A DNA stretch of 64,000 bases from Asterella californica (lineage: Eukaryota; Streptophyta; Marchantiopsida; Marchantiales; Aytoniaceae): positions 18,290,001 to 18,354,000 of the forward strand of contig JAYKYS010000007.1 in assembly GCA_036924285.1 (NCBI GenBank). Reading direction: 5' to 3'. Within the stretch, counting starts at the first letter, position 1, and every line of letters starts with the position of its first letter. The notes under the pieces were generated by a model. That model saw only the letters and a list, made by a program, of their open reading frames with translations, was not told the DNA's origin and ran no database searches. Positions 37,001 through 48,306 of this stretch are shown here, piece after piece. A program made the position numbers and the translations under genes.

Positions 37001-40000
37001 TTGGCACACCCTCCGGTTATAAAATAATTCTCTAACTCCAGTCCGCATTGTTAGCGCACATTCGGCCCCTAATTGCTTCTCACTATGTACTTGGCTGGGC
37101 TAATTGCTTGGCTGGACCACCCTCTATACTAGAGAGTGGTCCTTGAGCATATCTGCCATTCTCGACGTATGAATATAACTCTGTCACCTCTCACCGACAT
37201 ATACCCTCACCTCTGACCTGCCAGGTAGGGTACGGCATAATGCCTTCTGTTGCTGTTTCTCGATTGGCAATAGGGTCATCTACTTCATAAATTGTCATCA
37301 GTACAATACACCAGACTGTCCTGGCTAGCTGTCTCAAAGGTAGAGTTACCGTACCCGGGTACTGTATCTGTCAATTAAGTGCTGGCTTCACAATCCTGCA
37401 AAATTTTCCAATGCCTCGCATCATTTTCTAGTTCGTTTGACCGAGTCATTCTATCGTATGTAGTAGCGAACAGGTTGAGGTGCATGCGAGGAGAGTGTTC
37501 TGCTGCATGCTCCGAGTGTATCTTGTGGTAGTTGGGTTCTTTAGCGTATTGTTCTTCAACTCATGTATACTAACTCTCTTCTTGGCGGTCTCGTAATCCC
37601 GTTCATTGTTCGCTATTGAGGCTTTTTATTTACTTCACTCTTGCTGTATTAAACTCCACGATTTCAGTTCTGCAGTAGATTCTTCATTCGCTTCGATCAG
37701 CTCGCATTGGATACTGTACATGTCTCTACATTGCACCTACATAGACTCGCATTGCATCTTCTACATGTCGGCTACATTGCACTCTATACCTTGGGGAACC
37801 GTCTCTGTGCTTCGCATTATACATTCCCATTGGCACATCTTTGGTTGCAAGCATTGGCTAACTCCAGACTGCAAGTTAGCGCACATTCTGCCCCTGTTTG
37901 CTACCTACTATGTACTCTCGCTGGGTTAGTTGCGGGCTACCTAAGTGCTAGAGCGTGGTCCTAGATGAAATCTGCCATTCTCGATGTACAAATACATGTA
38001 GTAGCGAACACTGGCGTACCACTCTAAGCATTATAGTGCTCTTGCAGCAACCAGCTTCTCGGAGCAGGTTCCATTTGTTGCTCCATCTAGGATAGGTATC
38101 ATAGTGCTCCTGCAGCTACCCAGCTTCTCAGAGCAGCTTTTCATTTAACTAGTGCCCCATCTGGACAGGTATCAGTCCCCAGAAACTATGGATTCGCAGT
38201 ATGTTACTTAAACTGCTTGACTACACGCTGCTCATTAAATTATTCTGGAATACTGTCTGTTCTGGGTGTTTAAAACAGCGTGTTTTCTCTGTCATTTCCA
38301 TCTCGGGAGTCTTAAGGCTAATTTAAACGCATTGCTAAAATTCTCAAGACTCAATTGCTAAGAAATATTAGCACATATACGGTCAATTCTTTACTTGATA
38401 ACTTTAAGACTTGCCAATTATTACAGGTGAAAATCCGCTGTCACTATGAAGGTGTACTGAACCGGCTTGTTCCTCAAGTGCGCCAAGTAAGTCTTCAGGA
38501 TATAGAGTTCGATTCGTTTGTTTCTCGCTGCCGTTAGGTCTCATACTCCGCGTCTGCACTTTTTCCTAGGATATATTACGAAGTCCATGAACTCTTGGAT
38601 ATTAAAGTGCTTTTCCACAAGATTTAATGGTTATCTGCAAACCACAGAATGGAGTCAGGAAGTTACTTCAAGCTCTCTGTTGTTAAACAGACGGCCAGTC
38701 TCGTGGTTGCGGTCACCACCTAATTATATATATGTTTCGTCGGTGGACGTAATGAGCAGGTTTACGAGAGGATGGATTGTACTTCGATCGCGACTGTGCA
38801 CGATTCGCGCTTTGAGTTTTTCAAGAAAGAGGTGAAAAGAATATCGCATGATTTTCTCATGGAAACCCATTTACGTATCGGTAAAAGCCTTGTGTTAGAG
38901 AGAAAGGATGGTCTTGGTCCAGTCTCCTTGGACGATGTAAGTCATCTGGGTAAAAGCTTCCAGCGGTAGATTTTACATTTATCTTCCACCTTGTTCGTTA
39001 ATAGTCTTTAACAGTTCAGACGCACAATTTTAAGTGTCGTGATGTTGGTGCAGGTGTTTCCGCGGATTAAGAACTCTCTGCAGGTGCAGCCTGCAACCGA
39101 CATGCACTCAGCCCGATGCTGCTGTTAGAGGACTTCTCCTTGTATTATATAAGTACTGTTGCAGAAGATGGTTCGCTGTTTAGTAGGTTCACTACTCTTG
39201 ATTTTTTCTTGGAGTTAGTTGAAGGTAGTATAACGAGCGTGCAATCATGCATCACAGGGTGGAACCTTGCTTTTCACGCCTTCATACTTTGACTTCGTCC
39301 GATTGAGGAACTTTCTCAAGTCTCAAAGCGCCTCCTTCGCACTTCTGGGAGAGTGAGTAGTTCTGTCATATACTAGAGCTTTTCGTCATTAGCGTAGAAA
39401 CATATTGTGTGTTCCTGCCGTGTATACGCGGAGGAACCGTGTATTGGTCAGCTTCTGCTATTGGAGGAAGATAATCAGAAAGCATCTACTAGAGGGTGGT
39501 CTGCCGTTTTTCGGCCGGTTTTCCTTCAAGTATTCAGGTACATGGTGATGGTGGATATCTGTTGTATCCACTTAATGGTGATGCGGGATTTTGTCGTGGA
39601 CGGACGGATGGAGTCCTTGTGACAACCGGGGAGAAAGCAAGGGAATAGATCGGGATAAATCGCTAACGCATAGGCCCGCAATTCCACTGCAAGCGTAGCT
39701 CCTTGTTTTACTCAGTTTACTTTATGTACTGCCGCGAGGGATCCCTACTTAAATATGGTTATATGCAATTCTTTTGCCAAGCTCATAGATCTATCACTGC
39801 ATAAAGACGGAGTTCATCCAGAGGTGTACCGGAAGAGAATACTCTTTAAACTTGGCTTATTGTTATGCATCAGAAAAACCATACGCCTAGATCAGACGCG
39901 TAAAATCGTACCTCCTTGGTTTGCTACTTACTACGTACTTCTCTGGGTTCATTTCTTGCGTATAGTTCGTGTTTCAAACTGCTATACTCATGGACGGATA

Positions 40001-41064
40001 TATATAGGACCACCGTAGTCGAATGTTTGCTTGGACCTCCAAAAGCGTATTGACCAACTGGACACTGGCTTGGGTATAGGTATACGAAGCAGAGTGATAT
40101 CTCGCGATCCCGGTCTTGGTTCTTTCATGGGGAGCGCAGAATTCTTCTTTACACGGAGCGTGCTCATTTCTTCCATCGTTACAAGGTTTGCGTTCAGTTC
40201 TTACACGCTAAATTCTGGACCGGTACAGGCTTCAGCTTGAGGTGTTTCGGATCCTTTGTTCTTGATTCAGTACTTTGGGTGGTTGAACTGTGATGATTGC
40301 CTTCGCAGATCCGGGGAATCAAAGACATCATCTTTTACTCGCCTCCCGACCACGCGAACTACTACGTTGAGGTATGAAGTTCTTTAAGCGTTGAAGCGTT
40401 CTTTTGTAGTGGCTAGTAGAACTGATGCTATGAGCCTCGTTTACCTCGAGATTATTTGCGTTCGCCCATGTCTTCAGTTGAACTTGATTGAGGCATTAGA
40501 CTTTTCCATTCACACCAGAGTTTCTTACTGTCTAGTATTAAGGTTCTCTGAAGGATGTCAGGATGATGAATGTTTTCTCTGACAGCTGCTAAACTTGCTG
40601 GAGGGACACGAAGCTGCGTCATGTTCCGTTATCTTTTCACGTTTCGACAATCTGCAGGTTTGTGTAATATTCTTCTTCCTCGCGACCATGAGGTTGATGT
40701 GTGCTAATGAGTTTTGTTGGCTTTCAGGGTAGAATTAAACAGTTCTTTCCTCTTGTACATTTCGTTCGCTATCTGTAATCTGCCTCACAGCTTCCATCAG
40801 TTTCCAGTGTGCTCATCGGGCCTTCACTGACTGGGTTAGGTGGTTTATCAGCTCAAGGCCCACGGGCACTGTAATATCTTAATAAAATCCCTCTTGAAGC
40901 TTTGGAGGTTTTTCTACACTACCACGTATCTTGTGGACTGCAGTCTTATTTTCAGTGCTAAATGCGACGTTTGTTTGTTTTGGGTACAGTTGGAGCGTAT
41001 TGTCGGGACGACACGAGCTAAAAAGTTGCTTGCATCCACCAATCGCCTTTTTATGTTCATGTAG
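31021..41064 (+). CDS. UTP25: UTP25/NOF1 small-subunit processome protein
   Basis: Nucleolar U3 snoRNP-associated factor needed for early cleavage of 18S pre-rRNA; Arabidopsis NOF1 and animal Def are homologues (family knowledge). Twenty-three exons: 31021-31094, 32289-32389, 32536-32752, 32926-33073, 33289-33379, 33664-33770, 33965-34096, 34256-34336, 34614-34783, 34913-34985, 35263-35322, 35446-35484, 35718-35806, 35978-36042, 36681-36727, 38427-38486, 38760-38831, 39054-39083, 39258-39352, 40080-40185, 40309-40371, 40586-40657, 40990-41064; 2,067 nt, 688 aa. An acidic N-terminus (about 40-120) precedes the UTP25 core. Family motifs: PFKEHLDRLLLEDEVAKLSK, CNSYQDILHTRK, DQGFTRPKVLVLLPFRS, FYSSDILIASPVGLVT, QQHGTDFMRIREWYLNGHAR, LLYTERAHFFHRYKIRGIKD, LERIVGTTRAKKLLAS. 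The protein keeps a helicase-like fold but has DCAD (423-426) where DEAD-box proteins have DEAD, normal for this family. The exon 5 acceptor (GGTGAAG|AAACGG) is the weakest call. Confidence 0.93.
31600..32200 (+). repeat. Intron-1 copy of a repeat shared among UTP25 introns
   Basis: It lies in intron 1 (31,095-32,288). It shares with 37,460-38,000 in the same order: GGTTGAGGTGCATGC, CTTGTGGTAGTT, GTCGGCTAYATTGCACTCT, TTAGCGCNCATTCTGCCCCT (32,046) and TTTGCTACYTACTAYGTACT. No reading frame is preserved between copies. Confidence 0.65.
36835..38000 (+). repeat. Intron-15 repeat cluster: a 204-bp tandem dimer plus a longer copy
   Basis: Intron 15 (36,728-38,426, the longest of the gene) holds two head-to-tail copies starting TTAGCGCACATTCGGCCCCT at 36,847 and 37,051, period 204 bp, each followed by ACTATGTACTTGGCTGGGCT and AGAGAGTGGTCCTTGAGCAT. 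A third, longer copy at about 37,460-38,000 (its TTAGCGCACATTCTGCCCCT at 37,876) matches the intron-1 repeat more closely. Just after it, 38,027-38,170 is another tandem duplication of about 68 bp around CTGCAGCTACCCAGCTTCTC. Confidence 0.7.
39893..39962 (+). repeat. Short fragment of the UTP25 intron repeat in intron 19
   Basis: GGTTTGCTACTTACTACGTA followed by CTTCTCTGGGTTC matches the intron-1 copy (about 32,068-32,098) nearly base for base. It lies in intron 19 (39,353-40,079). Confidence 0.6.
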
Positions 41065-42660
41065 ATGGTGGCACGGAGGTATCGATAATGAAATCATTTT
41101 GGAGTGATGTGTCAAAGAGATGATCTTACAGGGAGCTCAGGTGCTGATGTGCGCAACTCTAGAGTAGAAAATCCTGCTCAGCGGAGTGATTATGTCCATA
41201 CTCTAATCTCGCGCGAACCAAACAGCTTCAGCACGGGTTTCAAGCTCAACGATCAGATCTCTTTACTTAGAATCTATCTGTGCTCCTACCACGCATATCT
41301 ATTGTTCGTATGCGGTCAGGACATGTTCGTAGTTTAAACAGATTTATCAAACAAATTTAGTACAGTGAATTTGTAGAGAGTATTTCTCATTTCTCAGTTT
41401 AGAGAGCACGAATCTGTAAATTGTGAATCTCATATGAGAGCATGAATTGTAACCACTTTAATTTGCAGTGTCCTCAAAAGCATATTCAAGGGAACTGGTG
41501 CTATCCTGGAGAAGAGACACGATGAGCAGACCACAGGGGACTCCTCGAGTGTTGATGTCCAGGTAGTATTTGCGGGTGTTTCGAGATTTCGATCATTTCA
41601 GTACCCAAGTTGAGCTCCGGGAGTGGAAGTTGTATGTGACACAAACTTCTTGTAGCCAGCCATGAGCCGCTTGATGCGTGGAAGCCTTGTCCCAATCAGT
41701 CGCTGCCACAGTTCATTGCTTTGGACGGTTGAGTGTTTTGGTCCAAAACACCATCCGTTTGTCTCGTCTCAAGCTTCGGCAGGGGCCATGAGGCTAGGGG
41801 TGTCGTTACTGAACTCCGCAGAATTAAGAAGAGTCTCTTACTTAGAAATCTCGCCCTGAACTTACTACCGGATTTATGGCATGGCGAAACCTGTGAGAGG
41901 TCGGCGAGTCGCGGGCGTAGAAGGTGGCTATGGTGTTGGATCTTCCTTACGTATGAAGTTGCTACAGGGGGTTTCATGGACTGCAAATCACAACACTGTT
42001 TCCGTGAGGTCAGAAGATGAGGTCTGTATATGATTGATTTGCACATTTCTCAAGAGCCATTTACGGACGTCCTCGGTCGTGCTAACAATTGGAATTAGTC
42101 GTAATCTTAACCACGAAAAGGGGTGCTTAGGGAACTGTCGTAACCATAACTCAGCGTCCGGGTAAGTGGTGGTCAGACCGGTAGAGGAAGAAAGACACTG
42201 AAAGATAGGGAGAAAGAAACTGCATTTCGCATCCGTCTGTACGCCATTTCAACGTTGCGCCCTTCTTTGCTGATGCTTGAAAGTTTGGACGGGTCATAAG
42301 CAACCCGTCATTGCTATGACACTCCAATCGCAGCTCTCTGCTTCAAAGTTTGCACCTCGTCATGAGCAACCTGTCCTACACTGCCACAAAGGTTTGCTTC
42401 CTATCATTGCCAAAAGAATACGGCGAGAATCTATAATATTTCGAGATTCAGACTAGTAAATGCTTCGTTGCGTGACACAGGAAGTAACACGTATTCCAGT
42501 GTATATATATTCATGATATTAGCAATATGTACTTGAGCTGTCATAGTCAGAAATTTGATTAGAAGCATTGAAGATGAGAATCTGTATTAGAATTTCTTTT
42601 GCACTCTGTTGACAAACACCGCATAGAACAGAGTAACATGGATGTTAGTGAGTGTTCATT
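41065..42660. other. Downstream of UTP25, no gene recognised
   Basis: The first few hundred bases after the TAG at 41,062 probably include the 3' UTR. From about 41,470 to 42,040 both strands have frames of 65-115 codons (for example 41,696-42,046 on minus) that overlap one another and show no domain. I see no feature in the rest. Confidence 0.35.
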
Positions 42661-42689
42661 GCAATAGCGGTATATATTTCAATTTGGGA

Positions 42690-42900
42690 CATCGAAGATC
42701 GGTGTCCCAAGTGGTTTAGCTTACCATCCTCTAAGAGAAAGATCGTGAGTTCAGTCTTTTGCGTGTATGTTGCTGTAACTGTTAATGAAGCTTTTGGTCG
42801 GAATCCGCTGTGGTGGATTCATATGGTAAGTCTCATAATCCACCCTATGGTGGACTCACATGATAAGTCTCATGGTCCTTGAACACCCCAAGGGACAGGT
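42690..42900 (+). mobile_element. tRNA-derived SINE, copy 2
   Basis: ATCGAAGATCGGT at 42,691 is identical to the start of copy 1 (minus strand, 28.2 kb). Downstream CTCTAAGAGAAAGATCGTGA and GTTCAGTC align with CTCTAAGCGAAAGGTCTGGG and GTTCAAACC of copy 1, i.e. the B-box region. The body has CCGCTGTGGTGGATTCATAT where copy 1 has ACGCTGTGGTTACCCAC. It also contains its own tandem duplication of about 36 bp (GGTGGATTCATATGGTAAGT / GGTGGACTCACATGATAAGT). The A-box is more eroded than in copy 1. Confidence 0.5.
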
Positions 42901-44900
42901 AATACCATTTACCTTTTCCCATTTAACTACCCATTGTTTCCGCATTATGTGCGCTAGGCACTACAAAGTACAGTAAACTAGCTTAGAATTTGAATGATAT
43001 TTTTCATGAATTGGTAGGTATGATCATCTTCTTTGGACTGCGAAAGACAAGAAATCTATGAAGTAGAAGTGGATCATGCGGACAAGATCTTTATAAGTGA
43101 TTTAGAAAGTGCAACGAGTTCTGAAACCGTGATTCATTTCATGTTGGCATGAGCCACAGAGCACCATGCGAACCTTGATTCCGTGACACCAAGTACGTCA
43201 ATTTCTTTTCATTCAACTTTGAATTGTTGAACCACTCGCTTCCACAAGAAAGTATCGCTCGGTCAATGTGTGTATCAGTCTCTGTGAATAACGGCTTAAA
43301 CATATTGATGTTAACAAGTAGCTAAGCTTGCCATGGAATTACGTGGCTATGCGTTAGCGATTTATCGAGATCTTTTTTCTTTTTTCTTTTTCAGGTTTTA
43401 ATTATTACATATGTGCGTTTTTATTATTTCTTTCCTCTTTCCAGTATTTACAATTCCTCCATCAGTTAGAAACTCGATTTATCTGGATATTTTATTTTTT
43501 CTCTTTCCGATTTTCACAACGACTACATCCTTGCATTCTCACTGGTTTTGGAGTTCTCATCAAACAAAAAATCAATACATACTTACAATAAAATGTCTGC
43601 GTAAGTATGTTTGGCGGTGTATCAGTACCTTGTGGACTTTTTCTTGGTTTTGATTATTGTGAGAGTTGAAGAAATGTACTTGGTCATCAAAATTAACCAA
43701 ATCGCTAAGGAGACCTTAAAAGAAAAGTTATCGACTTTGATTTGTGATTTGGGTTACCATGATAGTAACCCAAAGGCTTAAAATATATGACGAGAAGTGG
43801 GACTAACTTTATGTAAATTAATCCTTTTACTATTATTTAAAGTCCTTCTGTCAACTCAAGTGAGTAGCAGATTATCTGTTTTGCGATGGTCTGATTTATC
43901 GAAGATCATTGTTTTGTTTATACTAACAGCTTTTAAGTTTCTATGGAAGTACAATTTGTTGTCGCTTTAGACAAGTTTCAAGTAATGGGGATTGCTCGTA
44001 AAAAAAAGGGATGATCTTCATAAACTTGCCGAAGCAAATCGTAAGATTTCCCATTATAGATGGTGGTAAATTATCTACTTTATTAGTTATAAAAGAATAT
44101 CTTCTTCTTTTTCATCAAATCTGAATATTTGTGAGTTGTTTCTCACTATAGTAGGATATATGATATTCATACACAGTTGTGTAAATACATGATTTCACTT
44201 TATACGTGATATCATTTACATCTAGCTCGAGATACTTGTATGGTCTGGCCCTGGCACAACAGCTTATTCGCCTCAAAGCTGCAGTAATCTTCGAACACAT
44301 GTCCATCTTGTTCTTTCGAAAAATCCGCATTGACTTTCGCGTTGTCACGTTGTGGACCGACTTGTGGTTGAAAGAGAAGGTTAAAGATAAACGTTTTTCA
44401 ATTTCTTGCAATGCAAATCTGAGGACACCATTGGATAGAGCTCGCTGAGAAAGTCAAAATTTCTTTCTGGATCGATGTCAAGGAGCTATAGAAATACGGA
44501 GGTCAGGAGATTTAAGATTTCGGCTGTCACTGATACTTGACGTGGCATTCGATGATGTGGCTGATAGAAGGCTGCAATCTGTGACTGATGGAGAACTGAC
44601 ACATGTCCAAATGTTACTAATGGTATTCTTGTGATGACGTGATGGATGACGTTGTGTCAAACAATTTTGCTAACTTTACTAAGTTGATGAAGAGGTGAGG
44701 AGAGTGATGTCCCTTAAGAAGAACCAAAGAATAATAAGTTCAACTTTTATAAAAATGTTAAAAGTGGCATGGAAGATTTTTTTGATGTATTTTTCTAATC
44801 ATCCTGATTTACGACGAGTTTTGAAAGCAATAAGATTCATAAAAGCTCTTTTCAAAAAAATGCCCAAAAACCATGCAAGTAGGGTGGAGGTGGTTGGGTT
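42901..44900. other. AT-rich region without a recognised gene
   Basis: Mostly AT-rich sequence. A stem-loop with arms TTTGGGTTAC and GTAACCCAAA lies near 43,750. A coding-like + stretch at 44,206-44,448, whose frame continues past a stop to about 44,630, and an ORF of 125 codons at 44,695-45,072 show no domain I know. They may be remnants of a mobile element that includes the tandem array just downstream. Confidence 0.3.
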
Positions 44901-45104
44901 GCATGTTGGACACTTGTCTATATGCATGTTCTCCACTTGGATTCTTTTGACGACGACATGTGTACGTAAGCAGGGTGCTGTTGAGGAGTATAAAAGACGA
45001 GCGTCCGGAAACAGAAAGGGGGAGGACATTTTTGGGTTCAGACGCCGAAAGGTTGCACAATTTTCATTGTAACTTCCAGAGCAGGAATTTTGGGTTGAGT
45101 GCAA

Positions 45105-45900
45105 GTCAATTTAGTTTTGGGAGAAGAAGTTGGCAGTGAACTACTTATGAGCATATGTAGATCCCCGTAAGGTTTGTGAGGAAGAAATGGTAAGATAACT
45201 TCCGGAGGTCGTAGAGGAAGCTAGAAGTGTCCGTTTCTGACGATTTTTGTCTCGTTGGAAAGACCTCAACGGGAGTTTTCATCCTATTGTTTTAGTTTTT
45301 CAGATCATTTGGGAAAAAATTTGCGGAGATCTATTTATGCGTGTATGTAGATTATCGAAACATTTTCATTTTTGAAAAGGTTCGTTTAGTTTGAGAGAAT
45401 TTAGTGGTGGCTAAGAGCATCAGTTTTTTATGATTTTCAAGACGTTGGAAAGTTCTTGACGAGGGCTACAGCCTTATGCTCAGATTTTCATTTGGGTCAT
45501 TTCAGGAAAAAGCTGCTGTGAACTGCTTACGAGCGTAAGTAGACTGCTGCAACGTTTTAGTCTTTTGGAGAATGTATCATCTTCTGAAGGTTGTAACTCG
45601 CCGTTGGAGTGTATGTTTCAGGTGATTTTGATGACCTCTGAAGGCTATCGCTGAGGATTATCTTCTTGGTTTGTCAAGACAGAAATTTTGATACGTTGGG
45701 AAAAATCTACGTGAACTACTTACGAGCGTAAGTAGATTTTTGCAATGATTGGTTTGATGAGGAAAAACTGAATTCTGGTAAGATATAATTTCAGGTAGGG
45801 AGCTCGGTATGGGGACATCTGAATATCATTTTGAAGGTTTTTTTAAGGACTTCTCAACCAGTTGGAAAGAAATAGGTTTAGGAAGGTTGAGTTGATCTCA
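45105..45900 (+). repeat. Four diverged tandem units of about 190 bp
   Basis: A core of the form GAACTACTTATGAGCATATG (third and fourth units CTTACGAGCGTAAGTAGA) recurs with its CTAC/CTAT/CTGC start at 45,141, 45,331, 45,523 and 45,716, spacing 190, 192 and 193 bp. Each core is preceded by a GGGAAAAA-like motif and followed by GTTGGAAAG-like and purine-rich segments. In two units the core contains the 14-bp palindrome CTTACGAGCGTAAG. A TATAAAAG box lies upstream at about 44,989 (GGAGTATAAAAGACGAGC), which would suit the leader or LTR of an old retrotransposon. Confidence 0.7.
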
Positions 45901-46079
45901 CGAACCTGAAAGGGGTCTTTGTAAATCTTGGTGACAATAAGATGTGAATAAATCTATTCTTTGTGTGGATTTACATTGACTTTCTTTTTCTCCAAGTGAG
46001 ACTTTCTCCACAGCCAGATACTCCGTGTATACGGGGATACACTTTACATATCATACAATATGACAACGTCTCTCCTGAC

Positions 46080-46600
46080 ATCTAGGAGTCCATATCATGT
46101 CGACTGCAAGCTCAACACCATCGGTCATCTTCTCTGCTGTAGGTTGAGCATCACCGTTTGCAGCTAAACTTCCATAAAGGTCATCTGACCATACAGACTA
46201 TACACCAAGTTTATCCATAGTGTCTCGAACGATGTCTGATTATCCATAGGAACTCCCATCTTCATCGTCAGTGTCTTCATTTTCAGAATCGCTGCTTTGC
46301 TCCTATTCTCTTCGTTCATAGTGTCATCTGACAACCTGCGAATCTTGCACAACAACAAATCGAGCTTCTTCAAGAATTTGACTTATAGCTGGATCTGCTG
46401 CCATCATTATGAACCGCAATATGTTAGCGATCGACACATGAAGACAATCTTATAACTCATAGAATCGATCCATCTTGTCTTCCGGGAGTCTAACGCTATG
46501 CGGGCAATCCAGTTTGCCATGTTTGTGATAGTTTATCCCATCATAGGAATATTTAGATCTCTGTGCCATCATACATGTTTCTCTACTATCGGTTTCGATA
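46080..46600 (-). pseudogene. Possible coding relic of unknown type
   Basis: On the minus strand an ATG near 46,575 opens about 40 codons (beginning MMAQRSKYSYDGINYHKHGK) that end in a stop. Further stretches downstream, including 46,164-46,373, have protein-like composition with acidic runs (DSENEDTDDEDG in one frame) but change frame. It may be the remains of a transposon gene or of a host gene. I recognise no domain. Confidence 0.2.
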
Positions 46601-47047
46601 ACCAGTTCAGTGTGTTCCTGAATCTGCTGTTGTGATTCACTTTAATGAATTGTGCTCCTGAATCTGCTGTTGCTTCTTCTCTGGAACTCTTTGCTTGAAC
46701 ACTTAGGTTGACATACTACACAAAACTAGAGCTCTGCAGAAATTCATGTCATGACATCCTTTTTTGTTCGACTGCTCCTTTCAGTGACAAGCTATACAAT
46801 GACCAAATCAGACAAGAACTCAAACAACATCAATACATACCACGTAATCAACATACATTTCTCACTTAGAGCATGAACTGCAGTCGGGCTGCCCAGAAGC
46901 AAAATATATTTGAACTTTCAGACAGATGCTCAGTACATGTTCAAAATGTGGCTCAAATTGCATCTCCCATCAATGCACTATTTTTGCAAAAATAGTCAGA
47001 GTAGATAGATCTCGCCTAACTCGTCATTTTGATACGTAATTCAACAA

Positions 47048-47374
47048 GATGGAAGAGGTGAATAAGTAACCTTAACCTTGATTTATTACCTAACCTTTCC
47101 GACGGGAAGTGTTAGGTAATAAATCAATGTATTTATATATTCATAAATTTAGTGCAGCACTCTCCTGCACTTGTACCATATGAAGCGCAAGAACAACACT
47201 GCACTTATGGGTTTTTTAAAGAGATTTCCAACGTTGTTGAAACAAGTAACAGTTAACATTTAAATATTGCTTTAATTTTTAATTTACTTAATCTAGAATA
47301 TTTATATAACACTTACATTATTTCAAATATCTTAAAGAGAGCAAAAGTACGGAAGTTGATTGAGCATGCTTATT
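47048..47374 (+). repeat. Hairpin repeat, well-preserved copy B
   Basis: Full-length match to copy A at 5,106-5,430. Its stem-loop (about 47,081-47,132) is more regular than that of copy A: TTGATTTATTACCTAAC and GTTAGGTAATAAATCAA flank CTTTCCGACGGGAAGT. It ends, like copy A, in AAGTACGGAAGTTGATTGAG plus CATGCTTATT. Confidence 0.7.
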
Positions 47375-47514
47375 GAACCATATACGACTTGTATACGTCG
47401 AACATCACCAGCCTCTGTGTACTCCCGTTGCCTTCTCATCGATCTGGCAAATGACTCACTCCGGGCCTCCCGGAGCCCGGAGTACGGAAATCTGTGGTTT
47501 AAGTGATAAATTTG

Positions 47515-47945
47515 CTTATTGCTTCCTCCATCAGAAGATCAGAAGATAGAGGAGGTGAATATATATGCACGCTATCCAACTTTGGACCAATATTTCGAGC
47601 ATTATCCATTACAGTAGAGTGTTTAGAAAAAAACCTCGTGGCAGGATTTGAGAACGTCAAGGAAGGAGGATATTCACAGTGTACATGAGGTGTATGTTAA
47701 TTAATATTCTAACGCTTCTGACGGGAAGGGTTAGAATATCAATTAACGTCATGGGCAAACGACACGATATACCAATGAGGGCTTCGGACTTATACCCCCA
47801 AGAACGCACCAGCCCGCTCTTCACTTATGAGTTCTCTCCGGATGAGTTGGCTACTCCGGGATAAATTAACATATAATATTTATGAAATTATTTAATTTTT
47901 ATAATAACTTATAAAAATAAATTTTTATAACACTTACCCATATTC
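47515..47945 (+). repeat. Hairpin repeat, diverged copy
   Basis: It has the first hairpin (TTCCTCCATCAGAAGAT, GATAGAGGAGGTGAATAT), the second hairpin with arms TTAATTAATATTCTAAC and GTTAGAATATCAATTAA around GCTTCTGACGGGAAGG, and the later motif CACTTATGAGTTCTCTCCGG. The loop sequence TGACGGGAAGG is the most conserved part. Confidence 0.6.
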
Positions 47946-48306
47946 TGCTAAGAGAAAACCAAATTCACTGTACAAGGGCGTGAGGAAGGATATTAGCAAA
48001 ATGAAGTTCTCGGAAGGATGTTTCAATGTGTTTCGAGTTTCAGCCATGGAGATTCCCACCGCCTGATGAAATCTCGATGGCTGCATGTGGGAAGTTATGA
48101 CAGCTATGACAACCAACTTGTTACCAAAGTCTACCTATGCAGTAAGTAAGCAAAGTAATTATGAGGATAAACCCCGCTAGTTTCATTCATTCATTCAAAG
48201 TTTCATTGTGTCCTTCTCCCGCGGAGATTTGCCTTGTGGCGTAACCCTTACCTTACCCGACTTGGCACCTCGCCCAGTACCGGGATACCGGATCTATAGC
48301 TGGTAT

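Noticed and set aside
39407..39622. 71-codon frame between UTP25 exons 19 and 20 as an exon
   Set aside because: It resembles the expected segment only by chance; the true segment (QSDISRSRSWFFHGERR) is at 40,080-40,185 with matching phase, so this is intron.
44695..45072. 125-codon + frame as a gene
   Set aside because: No domain, overlaps two minus-strand frames of similar length, and runs into the tandem array and TATA-like box; more likely part of an old element.
45105..45900. CRISPR-like array
   Set aside because: Units of about 190 bp, strongly diverged, no short spacers, and a plant nuclear context.
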